From the NCBI RefSeq assembly GCF_016106035.1, contig NZ_JADKPZ010000002.1:62001-126000 (forward strand): a stretch of 64,000 bases of DNA. The letters run 5' to 3'. The position numbers and the translations under genes are program-made. The stretch is from Arcobacter vandammei (lineage in GTDB: Bacteria; Campylobacterota; Campylobacteria; Campylobacterales; Arcobacteraceae). The notes below the pieces were generated by a model, which was not told the origin of the DNA, searched no databases, and saw only the letters and a list, made by a program, of their open reading frames with translations. Shown piece by piece: positions 17,554-25,480 of this stretch (positions are counted from its first letter, which is position 1; each line of letters opens with the position of its first letter).

Positions 17554-17694
17554 ATGCAAGATTTATCAAAAACTACAATTTTGTCTAAAATTAAAGGGCT
17601 AAAACCTATTTATGAAAAAGAGGGGGATGAAAACAACTCTGGGTTTAAATCTTTTTTGCGAATAAAAGAGATAAAAAAGGAGCTTATGAAGTGA
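17554..17694 (+). pseudogene. Small ORF, possible remnant of a nucleotidyltransferase (MNT) gene
   Basis: A 46-aa ORF with a good AAGGA site. Its start (MQDLSKTTILSKIKGLKPIYEKEG) resembles the N-terminus of small MNT-type nucleotidyltransferases, where a GLFGSYARGE catalytic motif would come next. Here that motif is absent and the frame goes straight to FLRIKEIKKEL and a stop. An internal deletion that removed the catalytic core would explain this. A TTGACA at 17500 could be its old promoter. The match is from memory of the family, so it is tentative. The rest of 17458-17895 shows no other gene. Confidence 0.35.
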
Positions 17695-17841
17695 GAAACT
17701 TCATAGCAATAGAACTTCACTTTTACACTTTTGGTAAACAAACTTAAATAGTTTTTGTTCAATTACTATTTGCAACTATTTCAAATTTTAAAATATCTAA
17801 GTATTATATAAGTCTTCCATTTTTATATATAAATAAAATGT

Positions 17842-17856
17842 ATTGTATAGTACAAT
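17842..17856. promoter_or_regulatory. Short palindrome upstream of the small Gly-rich membrane protein
   Basis: ATTGTA-TAG-TACAAT is a perfect 6-bp-arm palindrome 40 bp before the start at 17896. It could be an operator or part of the promoter region. Nothing else supports it. Confidence 0.25.
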
Positions 17857-17895
17857 TTAGGACATGTCAATTTTTTACAACAAGGACTATTTTAA

Positions 17896-18210
17896 ATGGA
17901 TACCGTAACAGTAACTACTAAAGAAGAATTAGAAGAAGCTAAAAATAAAGCTTATTCCGAAATAATAATTAAAGGAGAGTTTGCTAATAAATTTTATAAA
18001 ACTAAAAAAATAGCTAAATTAGGGAAAGCTTCACTGGCTGTAATTATAACTGCTATTGGAGTAGGTGCAACAACTGGAGTGGGTGCAGCTGCAATAATAT
18101 TAGCAAGTAGTATTGGTATAGCATTAATTATAGCAATTTTTAAGGATTATGAAGAAATTAGTTATAAAGAAGGAGAGTTTGTTCTCAGAAAGAAGCAATC
18201 TAAGAATTAA
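17896..18210 (+). CDS. Small Gly/Ala-rich membrane protein of unknown function
   Basis: 104 aa, preceded by CAAGGA. It has a charged N-terminal segment, then two closely spaced hydrophobic stretches rich in Gly and Ala (LAVIITAIGVGATTGVGAAAIILASSIGIALIIAIF), then a short charged tail (EEISYKEGEFVLRKK). I do not recognise the family. The Gly-spaced helix pair resembles the N-terminal domains of the RTX proteins at 56908 and 60555, but this is a composition likeness only. It sits in a patch of broken accessory genes. Confidence 0.6.
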   Translation: MDTVTVTTKEELEEAKNKAYSEIIIKGEFANKFYKTKKIAKLGKASLAVIITAIGVGATTGVGAAAIILASSIGIALIIAIFKDYEEISYKEGEFVLRKKQSKN

Positions 18211-18229
18211 AATATTTAATTTGATAATA

Positions 18230-18543
18230 ATGCAAAAGATATTTTCTAAAATAAAATCTGAGACTAAAGTCCCGTTTCAAAAACAAATATATAAACTAAA
18301 CCTTTTTCTTTTTAAGAGCTATTCAAGCTTTTGTATATGTAAGAATATAGTTTAAAAAATAAGCTTTTATCAATATCTTTAATTCTATTGGTATTTTTTG
18401 CTTTAAGCAATTTTGTTATAGGTTATGGTTTTGGAGCAATAGTGCTGTTTTCAATACTTGTTGGTTTTTTGATTGTAATAGTGGCTTTTAAAATTCAAAG
18501 CAGCAGTTTTTTTATCTTGAGATATATAATTTACAATATTTAA
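18230..18543 (+). pseudogene. Frameshifted small membrane protein, C-terminus replaced
   Basis: The first frame (18230-18355) gives 41 aa (MQKIFSKIKSETKVPFQKQI ... CKNIV) and stops. The next frame, open from 18352, gives a strongly hydrophobic continuation (LSISLILLVFFALSNFVIGY, then GAIVLFSILVGFLIVIVAFK) without any start codon. Adding one T in the GTTTA at 18350-18354 joins them into one two-helix protein. The end of the second frame runs antisense into the truncated toxin gene, so the original C-terminus is probably missing as well. No clear ribosome site precedes 18230. Confidence 0.5.
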
Positions 18544-18582
18544 AAGCTCTGTTTTAAATTGTTTGGAAAAAACTATTTTCAT
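18451..18582 (-). pseudogene. Truncated RelE/ParE-type toxin
   Basis: A 43-aa ORF whose ATG overlaps the antitoxin stop (ATGA), the classic coupling of a type II pair. The first 33 residues (MKIVFSKQFKTELLNIVNYI SQDKKTAALNFKS) look like the start of a ParE/RelE-family toxin of about 90-100 aa. The reading frame then runs into unrelated sequence antisense to the membrane-protein remnant and stops. The catalytic/target-binding C-terminal half is missing, so the toxin should be inactive. Confidence 0.6.
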
Positions 18583-18806
18583 ATTTTAGATATATGCTCA
18601 TCTATTTCATTCCAAAACTCTTTCTCTTCTATAAATATATTTTGCTTTCTAGCCATTTCTACTCTTTTTTTAGCTTCATCAAGATTGGATACTACAAAAT
18701 CAGCATTTAGGCTATTTTTATCAATACTTACACTTGGATATTTTTTTAGAAATGAGATAATTTCAGGATAAACAACATCTGGAATAGTCAATTTTAGAGT
18801 GTGCAT
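18579..18806 (-). CDS. Antitoxin of a type II toxin-antitoxin pair (probable)
   Basis: 75 aa from the ATG at 18804-18806, with AAAGGA six bases upstream (a TTG two codons earlier is less well placed). The sequence begins MHTLKLTIPDVVYPEI and has a helical, charged C-terminal part with VVSNLDEAKKRVEMARKQN. Small size, the overlap with a ParE/RelE-like start and the gene order antitoxin-then-toxin support the call. The DNA-binding fold type is not clear to me. With the toxin truncated, it may persist as an orphan. Confidence 0.55.
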   Translation of the reverse strand: MHTLKLTIPDVVYPEIISFLKKYPSVSIDKNSLNADFVVSNLDEAKKRVEMARKQNIFIEEKEFWNEIDEHISKI

Positions 18807-18986
18807 TTTCAATCCTTTATAAATATTTTGTCAATATATCAAAGCTTATCTTAAAAAAAACTATATTTCCAAAACGGACAGGAAGTTGAGATTTTGGATA
18901 CCCAAAAAATAAAAATCTCACTAAAACCACTCTTTAAATCATTTTATTATATTATAAAAGCTTAAAACTAACATTGAAAGATTATT

Positions 18987-21677
18987 ATGAAAAAAACTAT
19001 TACGATTATTGATACTTTTGGATTTTTATTTAGAAGTTACTATGCCTTACCGCCATTAAGAGCCACAAATGGATTTCCAACAGGGCTTTTAACAGGATTT
19101 ATGAATTTTATAGCAGGAATTGGAAAGGATTTTAAAACAGATTATATAGTTTTTGCTCTTGATGCAAAAGGTGATACATTTAGAAATGAGTTATATTCAA
19201 ACTACAAAGCCCAAAGACCAGATGTTCCTGAAGATTTACTAGCTCAACTTCCAGTTGCTATTACTTTTATAGAGGAAATGGGATTTAAAATAGCTATAAA
19301 AACAGGTTATGAAGCAGATGATATGGTTGCAAGTATCGCAAAAGATGCAAAAGAAAAAGGTTTAGAAGTAAGAATAGTATCTCATGATAAAGATTTATAC
19401 CAGCTAATAGATGACAAAAATTCTGTATATTTATTTGACCCAACAAAAAAACAAGTTATAAATGAAGCAAAATGTATAGAAAAATATGGAGTTTTACCAT
19501 CGGAGTTTACTGATTATCAAGCTTTAGTTGGGGATACAGCTGATAATATTCCTGGAGTTAAAGGAGTTGGTGCAAAAACTGCTGAAGCTTTAATAAAAGA
19601 GTTTAAAACTATTGAAAATATTTATGAAAATATAGAAAAAATTGATAAGCCTAGAACTCAAAATTTACTTTTAGAATCAAAAGAAAATGCATTTTTATCA
19701 AAACAGTTAGTAACTTTAAAAACAGATTGCCATTTTATAGACAATTTAGAAGAATTCACTCTTCCAATACAAAATCCTATTTTAAAAATATCAAATCTTT
19801 TAGAATCTTATGATATGCATAGAGTTCTTGATAGAGTAAATAAAAATGGGCTTAGCTATAAAACAAAAATTCCAACAACAAAACCAATAGATTTGGAAAA
19901 ACCAGAGTATATTTTGCTAAATGATGAAGCAAGTTTGAGTTTAGTTATAAATAAAATTCCAAGAGATGCTATTGTTGCTTTTGATACTGAAACGACAGAT
20001 TTAGATACAAATAAAGCAAAAATTGTAGGTTTCTCTTTTGCTTTTGAAGAAAATAGAGCATATTATGTTCCAATAGCTCACAATTATTTGGGAGTTGATA
20101 AACAAATATCTTTTGAAGTTGCAAAACAGACAATAGAAGTTTTAAATAGATATAAGCTTGTTCTTCAAAACTTTAAATATGATTGGCAAATAATAAAAAA
20201 TAACTTTGATATAGATTTAAAACTATATGCTGATACTATGATTTTATCGTGGATTTTAGATACTGATAGCAAAGTAGGAATAGATTATCAAATAAAAAAA
20301 TATTTTGGTATAGAGATGATTTCCTTTGGTGAAATTGTAAAAAAAGGTGAAAATTTTTCAATCGTTGAATTAGAAAGGGCTACACAATATGCAGCAGAAG
20401 ATGCTTTGATGACTTTAAAACTTTTTAATAAACAACTTGAAATTTTTAAAGAAAAAGAGGAAGTTGAATTGCTAAATATAGCCTTTGAGTTGGAGTTTAA
20501 TTTTATTTATGTTTTAGCTTCTATGGAGCAAAGAGGTATAAAAGTAGATGTATCTTTGCTTCAAGAGTATCAAAAAAAGAGCCAAGAGTTTTTAAATAAA
20601 CTAAAAGATAGGATTTTCTCTTGTGTTGGTTTTGAGTTCAACATAAGATCTCCAAAACAAGTAGGAGAAACACTTTTTGAGAAGCTTAATCTTCCTCCTT
20701 CTAAAAAGACGAAAACAGGATATAGTACAGATGAGAGTGTATTAAATGCACTTTTTGACCTGCACGAAGTTGTGCCACTTTTACTTGATTTTAGAGAAGC
20801 AGATAAACTTCACTCAACTTATATAGAACCACTTTTAGAGCTAGGGCTTAAAGATAGTGAAAATAGAATTTATACCTCATTTATACAAACAGGAACAAGC
20901 ACAGGAAGACTTAGTTCAAAATCTCCAAATCTTCAAAATATTCCAACATTTGGAGCAAATGAAGTTGATATTAGAAAAGCCTTTGTAGCAAAGAATGATT
21001 ATAAACTTGTAGGTGTGGATTACTCACAAATAGAGTTAAGACTTTTGGCTCATTTTTCACAAGATGAGGCACTTGTAGAGGCTTTTAAAAATGATTTAGA
21101 TATTCACTTACAAACAGCTAGAAAAATTTTTGGTGAAACTGAAGCAAAAAGTAAAAGAGCTATTGCAAAATCTATAAATTTTGGTCTTTTATACGGAATG
21201 GGTGCAAAAAAATTAGGTGATACATTAAAAATATCTTCAAAAGAGGCAAAAAAATATATTGACTCATATTTTGAAGCCTTTAAAAGTGTAAAAGATTATT
21301 TAAAATCTATTGAAGATAAAGCAATAGAGCAAGGTTTTGTAAAAACTTTACTAAATAGAAAAAGATTTTTTGATTTTCAAGGAGCAACTCCACTTTTAAA
21401 AGCTGCATATTTAAGAGAGGCTGTAAATACTCAATTTCAAGGAAGTGCAGCTGATTTAATAAAACTTGCTATGATAAAAATCGAACAAAAATATAAAAAT
21501 AGTGAAGATGTAAAAATGCTTTTACAAATCCACGATGAACTTATTTTTGAAGTAAAAGAAGAAAAAGTTGAAGAAATAACAAAAAATATAAAAAATATAA
21601 TGGAGACTATATTTGTCTTAAATGTCCCATTAAAGGTCTCTTGTACGATAGGAGACTCTTGGAAAGAATTAAAATAA
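18987..21677 (+). CDS. polA: DNA polymerase I
   Basis: 896 aa. The N-terminal 5'-3' exonuclease (TIIDTFGFLFRSYYALPPLR; VSHDKDLYQL; GDTADNIPGVKGVGAKTA) covers about residues 1-290. The 3'-5' exonuclease (VAFDTETTDLDT) at about 330 keeps the acidic catalytic pair, so proofreading is likely intact. The polymerase domain has motif A (VGVDYSQIELRLLAHFSQD), motif B (KRAIAKSINFGLLYGMGAKKL) and motif C (LLQIHDELIFEV). It fills gaps and removes RNA primers. A TATAAT-like box lies in the AT-rich stretch before the start; transcribed alone. Confidence 0.98.
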   Translation: MKKTITIIDTFGFLFRSYYALPPLRATNGFPTGLLTGFMNFIAGIGKDFKTDYIVFALDAKGDTFRNELYSNYKAQRPDVPEDLLAQLPVAITFIEEMGFKIAIKTGYEADDMVASIAKDAKEKGLEVRIVSHDKDLYQLIDDKNSVYLFDPTKKQVINEAKCIEKYGVLPSEFTDYQALVGDTADNIPGVKGVGAKTAEALIKEFKTIENIYENIEKIDKPRTQNLLLESKENAFLSKQLVTLKTDCHFIDNLEEFTLPIQNPILKISNLLESYDMHRVLDRVNKNGLSYKTKIPTTKPIDLEKPEYILLNDEASLSLVINKIPRDAIVAFDTETTDLDTNKAKIVGFSFAFEENRAYYVPIAHNYLGVDKQISFEVAKQTIEVLNRYKLVLQNFKYDWQIIKNNFDIDLKLYADTMILSWILDTDSKVGIDYQIKKYFGIEMISFGEIVKKGENFSIVELERATQYAAEDALMTLKLFNKQLEIFKEKEEVELLNIAFELEFNFIYVLASMEQRGIKVDVSLLQEYQKKSQEFLNKLKDRIFSCVGFEFNIRSPKQVGETLFEKLNLPPSKKTKTGYSTDESVLNALFDLHEVVPLLLDFREADKLHSTYIEPLLELGLKDSENRIYTSFIQTGTSTGRLSSKSPNLQNIPTFGANEVDIRKAFVAKNDYKLVGVDYSQIELRLLAHFSQDEALVEAFKNDLDIHLQTARKIFGETEAKSKRAIAKSINFGLLYGMGAKKLGDTLKISSKEAKKYIDSYFEAFKSVKDYLKSIEDKAIEQGFVKTLLNRKRFFDFQGATPLLKAAYLREAVNTQFQGSAADLIKLAMIKIEQKYKNSEDVKMLLQIHDELIFEVKEEKVEEITKNIKNIMETIFVLNVPLKVSCTIGDSWKELK

Positions 21678-21776
21678 TAAATAAAAATTATTAAAAAATG
21701 TAATTTTCCTTTGACAAATAAAGAAATTTTTGTTATTATTTTATATTGAATTTAAAATTATTAAAAAGAGTAAGTT

Positions 21777-22466
21777 ATGCTAAAAGCAATAAAAAATATA
21801 AGAAAATTAAATAATACAAAACTGCTAGTTATAAGTAGTGATGAAGGTTATGAAAAAGAAGTAAATGGTGATTTTAAAGATTTTAAACAAGCTAAAACTT
21901 TAAAAGATGGTTTAGAAATGGCAGCTTCAAGCCAATATGATATAGTTGTATTGGATACTGATTTACAAGATGCTAGTTTTTATGAAGCATGTTCGGAAAT
22001 TTCAGCTATTGCTCCAAATTTACCAAAAATTATTATTTCTGGAACTACAAAAGAAGAAGATATAGTAACATCTATAAATGTTGGTGCTTATACAGTTTTA
22101 TCTAAACCTTTAAGAGGTCAAGATTTAAAATTAACAATTATGATGTGTTTAAATCAGACAAAAAGAGGGGATAAAATAGAGTTTGATCAAGGTATATATT
22201 TTGATGAGTATAGAGATCAATTTTTTAGAGCAGGTGGAGTTTTAATAGACTTTACAAGACTTGAAAAAGCTTTCTTAAAACTATTAATTGCTAAGAAAAA
22301 TGAAGTAATTGATTATGATACAATTAAAGAGGTTGTTTGGAAAGGTAAAGATATGTCAATTTATACAATGAGAAATATTGTAAATAAAATTAGACAAAAA
22401 ACATACTATGAGATTATAAAAAATCAATCAAACAGAGGTTATACAATAGATATTGTAAAAGGCTAA
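21777..22466 (+). CDS. OmpR-family response regulator, atypical receiver (HsrA-like candidate)
   Basis: 229 aa. The receiver domain (1-120) keeps a candidate phospho-acceptor Asp (YDIVVLDTDLQD) and the Lys in VLSKPLRG. The usual acidic pair after strand 1 is replaced (LLVISSDEGYE instead of a VDD motif), so Mg2+ binding is doubtful. The C-terminal winged helix (FTRLEKAFLKLLIAKKNEVI ... TMRNIVNKIRQK ... SNRGYTI) binds DNA. No histidine kinase is adjacent. Campylobacterota carry an orphan, often essential, homeostatic regulator of this type (HP1043/HsrA) that works without phosphorylation; identity with it is likely but unproven. Confidence 0.8.
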   Translation: MLKAIKNIRKLNNTKLLVISSDEGYEKEVNGDFKDFKQAKTLKDGLEMAASSQYDIVVLDTDLQDASFYEACSEISAIAPNLPKIIISGTTKEEDIVTSINVGAYTVLSKPLRGQDLKLTIMMCLNQTKRGDKIEFDQGIYFDEYRDQFFRAGGVLIDFTRLEKAFLKLLIAKKNEVIDYDTIKEVVWKGKDMSIYTMRNIVNKIRQKTYYEIIKNQSNRGYTIDIVKG

Positions 22467-22488
22467 GATACCAAAGTAGGGGTAAATA

Positions 22489-22680
22489 ATGGAAGAATTA
22501 GTAGTTACAAGGGAAGAGTTATTAAAACTTTTTGAAGATGAAGTTATAAAAGATACGGGGAAAGCTTGGACTATAGAAAATGTTCCTGTTGAAATTATAG
22601 CTTTACATGATGTTGAACCAAAGTTCTTGCAAGATATTTCAAAAGCTGAGTTTTATAAAATTAAGATTAAAAAAAGGTAG
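22489..22680 (+). CDS. Small conserved-looking protein of unknown function
   Basis: 63 aa, 22 bp after the response regulator with AGGGG before the ATG, so probably in the same transcript. It is soluble and acidic in the first half (MEELVVTREELLKLFEDEVI), with IENVPVEIIALHDVEP in the middle and a Lys-rich end. No family recognised. Its stop lies within the terminator that follows. Confidence 0.7.
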   Translation: MEELVVTREELLKLFEDEVIKDTGKAWTIENVPVEIIALHDVEPKFLQDISKAEFYKIKIKKR

Positions 22681-22701
22681 AGAAATTATATTTTCTCTAC
22701 C
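22676..22701. terminator. Bidirectional terminator
   Basis: GGTAGAGAAA (22676-22685), loop TTATAT, TTTCTCTACC (22692-22701), with A5 before and T6 after. It overlaps the stop codons of the convergent 63-aa gene and lgt. A 10-bp stem plus T-run on both strands makes it a strong intrinsic terminator. Confidence 0.9.
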
Positions 22702-23504
22702 TTTTTTACTTTATAAATATAGATTACTAAACAAAGTAATAAAATTCCAAAAGATTGTAAAATTCCCATAGTTAGCCAATCTCCTACTAAAAATCCAAGT
22801 TGAATATCTGGTTGCCTAAAGAATTCTGCAATAATTCTTGCTATTGCATAAAAAAATCCATACATTAAAGCTAATTGTCCATCAAATCTCTTTTTATTTC
22901 TAAAATAAACTAAGATTAAAAATACAAAAAGTCCTTCTAAAATTGCCTCATATAGTTGAGAAGGGTGTCTTAAAACTCCATCTACATAAATTGCCCAAGG
23001 AACATCAGTAACTCTTCCTATTAATTCTTGATTGAAGAAGTTTCCAATTCTTCCAAAAATATATGCAGCACTAACTCCAAGAACAGCAATATCAGTTATA
23101 AACCAGAAATTAATATTTTTTCTTTTACAAAATAGTAAACTAGCAATTATAAATCCAAGAAAAGCCCCGTGATAACTCATTCCTGAAATTCCTACATAAG
23201 TTCCATTTACATAAGGATTAAATATTTGCCAAGGGTTTGTTAAATAATACATAGTGTGAGTATCATAAAAAAGAATATAACCAATTCTAGCACCCAAAAT
23301 CACACCAATTTCAGCCCACCAAATATATGAATCAAAAATATCATCAGTTATTTTAATATTGTCATATTTTATAAACCATTTTGCTATAAAAATGGCACTA
23401 AGAAGTGCCAAAGCATACATAATTCCATACCAGTGAACAGATATTTCTCCAAGCTTAAAAGCAACAGGATCAAAATGCGAATAGATGTTTTGCCAAAACT
23501 CCAT
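22686..23504 (-). CDS. lgt: Prolipoprotein diacylglyceryl transferase
   Basis: A 272-aa inner-membrane enzyme that attaches diacylglycerol from phosphatidylglycerol to the lipobox Cys of prolipoproteins, the first step of lipoprotein maturation. It has about seven membrane helices, the Lgt signature GRIGNFFNQE (GRxGNFxNxE), the HWYGIMYALA segment near the start, SYHGAFLGF with the conserved His, and HPSQLYEA. It would serve the several lipoproteins encoded in this window. It is directly downstream of the Fe-S oxidoreductase gene with a single base between them, so it is co-transcribed. Confidence 0.97.
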   Translation of the reverse strand: MEFWQNIYSHFDPVAFKLGEISVHWYGIMYALALLSAIFIAKWFIKYDNIKITDDIFDSYIWWAEIGVILGARIGYILFYDTHTMYYLTNPWQIFNPYVNGTYVGISGMSYHGAFLGFIIASLLFCKRKNINFWFITDIAVLGVSAAYIFGRIGNFFNQELIGRVTDVPWAIYVDGVLRHPSQLYEAILEGLFVFLILVYFRNKKRFDGQLALMYGFFYAIARIIAEFFRQPDIQLGFLVGDWLTMGILQSFGILLLCLVIYIYKVKKVEKI

Positions 23505-23505
23505 A

Positions 23506-24786
23506 TTAATCCTCTAAAGCTTCGGCTATTAGCTCAATTGGGTTTTTAAATACTACATCAACATCTGCATGGTATAAGCTATCTGTAATTTGCATTCTAC
23601 AGGCACTACACTCAGCACTTACAATTTGTGCTTTTGTATCTCTTATCATGGCAGCTTTTGGAGCACCTGCAGCTCTTGCGAAATCAAATCTCTCTGTTTG
23701 CATAGTAACTCCACCAAATCCACAACATCTGTTTGAATCACTCATCTCTTTTAAAACATAGTTTTGTTTTAAAAGCTCTCTTGGTTCTTTCCAAATACCT
23801 TGCATTTTTTTAGCATGACATGGATCGTGATAAGTTACCATTTGATCAAATTTTTTTCCACTTTTTGCCAACATATCTTTTAAATCAGTATTGTTTTCAA
23901 GCCATTTTGTAGCCATAAAAATCTTGCTTGAAAGTTTTTTTGCTCTCTCTTTCCACTCTGGTTGATTGTGTAAATAGTGTTCCCAATCTTGATTAATCAT
24001 AGCACTACAAGTTGCTTCTGGAATAATAACAGCATCTACACTATCTATCCAGCTTTCAAAATACTCTATATTTTTTTTAGTTAAATAATCAACAGTATCA
24101 AAAGCCCCTGTAAAATATGCAGGTGCTCCACAACAAAGTTGTTTTTTTGGAATAAAAATATCAAGTTCTAACTTCTTTAAAATTTTTACGAGACTATCTC
24201 CTGTTTTTGTATAAGTATAGTTACTCATACACCCTATAAATATGGCAACTCTTCCTTTTTTAACATCCTCTTTTGCTCTTATGTTTTCTGGATATTTATT
24301 TAAAAAACTTACACTATCAGCATAAGGTAAAGCTCTATTTTTCTTTACAATTGGAAGTGAAAATCGAGGAGTCGCACTTTTTTTCTCTGCATCAATTTTA
24401 ATTCCACATGTTTGGAACATCCAACCTAGTTTTGACATAAAATCCATAATTTTTCTATGTCTTAAAAGGAAGAAAAATAGCCTTTTATACCAAGCAATTC
24501 CATATTTTTTTGCAATATCACTTCTTACTTGTTCGATTATCATATCTGTTGGTAAATCATTTGGGCAAACTTCAACACAGTTTGTACACAAAAAACATGA
24601 TTCAAAAATCTCTTTAGCTGTCTTATCAAGCTCTAATTCATCTCTTTTGTATGCACCTAAAAGGTCTATAAAACCTCGCGGACTCGTAGCTTCATCTTGA
24701 TTTATATTAAAAATTGTACAAACTGGTTTACACTTTCCACACTTAACACAATCATCAGATATTTTTGTATAGTCAAATTTTTCCAT
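23506..24786 (-). CDS. Fe-S oxidoreductase with CCG domains (GlcF/GlpC-like)
   Basis: 426 aa. Two 4Fe-4S motifs lie near the N-terminus (CVKCGKCKPVC at about 13-23 and CFLCTNCVEVCP at about 65-76). Two CCG-type cysteine-rich domains follow (GCMSNYTYTK ... CCGAPAYF; YHDPCHAKKMQG ... SNRCCGFGG). This layout matches the iron-sulfur subunits of glycolate, lactate or glycerol-3-phosphate oxidases and heterodisulfide-reductase-like proteins. No FAD-linked oxidase subunit is adjacent, so the electron donor is unknown. It is in an operon with lgt. Confidence 0.85.
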   Translation of the reverse strand: MEKFDYTKISDDCVKCGKCKPVCTIFNINQDEATSPRGFIDLLGAYKRDELELDKTAKEIFESCFLCTNCVEVCPNDLPTDMIIEQVRSDIAKKYGIAWYKRLFFFLLRHRKIMDFMSKLGWMFQTCGIKIDAEKKSATPRFSLPIVKKNRALPYADSVSFLNKYPENIRAKEDVKKGRVAIFIGCMSNYTYTKTGDSLVKILKKLELDIFIPKKQLCCGAPAYFTGAFDTVDYLTKKNIEYFESWIDSVDAVIIPEATCSAMINQDWEHYLHNQPEWKERAKKLSSKIFMATKWLENNTDLKDMLAKSGKKFDQMVTYHDPCHAKKMQGIWKEPRELLKQNYVLKEMSDSNRCCGFGGVTMQTERFDFARAAGAPKAAMIRDTKAQIVSAECSACRMQITDSLYHADVDVVFKNPIELIAEALED

Positions 24787-24923
24787 TCTTAAAAAAGCCT
24801 TATAAATTTTATAATAAAAGATTTAATATACAAAAAAATTAGTTAAAAGTTGTTAAATTGGCATTTTGTCCTATCTTAAAGCAAAAAAAGATAAAATTTA
24901 AAATCAATTAAAGAGAGGTTTTT

Positions 24924-25478
24924 ATGTATCTATTTGGATTTGGTTCTTTGGTAAATATTAAAAGTGCTCAAAACTCATTTAAAAAAAGAGAGTTAAAAAG
25001 AGATGATTTAATAAGTGTAGAAATCAAAGGTTATAAAAGAGTTTGGAACTCGATTGAATCTATAAAATTTGATGATTTAGAGGTAAATGGTATATTTTTA
25101 AATATACAAAAAGATGAAAATTCAACTATTTTTGGTGTTATTATAAAAATAAGTGAAGATGAATTTGAAGTTTTGAAACAAAGAGAAAAAAATTATAGTT
25201 GTATTAAAATAAAAAAAGAGGATGTTTTAAACCTAGATTTAGATGATGATTTAGTGGCTTTTATGACTACAAATGAGGAAAAAATAGCAAAAATAGGGGA
25301 TACAAATAGCTTTATTCCATCAAGATATATAGATATAGTAAAAGAAGGAGTAGAAAATTTTCCAAAAGAGTTTCAATCTAACTTTGAAAATATTTTAAAA
25401 GATTTTCCATTTCCTATAAAAACTGGAATTTATAATTTTAGTGACCCAATACAAAATCAAGCTTCAAAAAAAGATTAA
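24924..25478 (+). CDS. Gamma-glutamylcyclotransferase-like protein
   Basis: 184 aa. The N-terminal YLFGFGSLVNIKSAQ matches the YGSL substrate loop of the GGCT fold. EVLKQREKNYSCIKI carries the conserved Glu of the family (catalytic in GGCT and ChaC enzymes). Members release 5-oxoproline from gamma-glutamyl peptides such as glutathione; the precise substrate here is unknown. It is followed two bases later by a large membrane protein gene, suggesting one transcript. Confidence 0.75.
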   Translation: MYLFGFGSLVNIKSAQNSFKKRELKRDDLISVEIKGYKRVWNSIESIKFDDLEVNGIFLNIQKDENSTIFGVIIKISEDEFEVLKQREKNYSCIKIKKEDVLNLDLDDDLVAFMTTNEEKIAKIGDTNSFIPSRYIDIVKEGVENFPKEFQSNFENILKDFPFPIKTGIYNFSDPIQNQASKKD

Positions 25479-25480
25479 TA

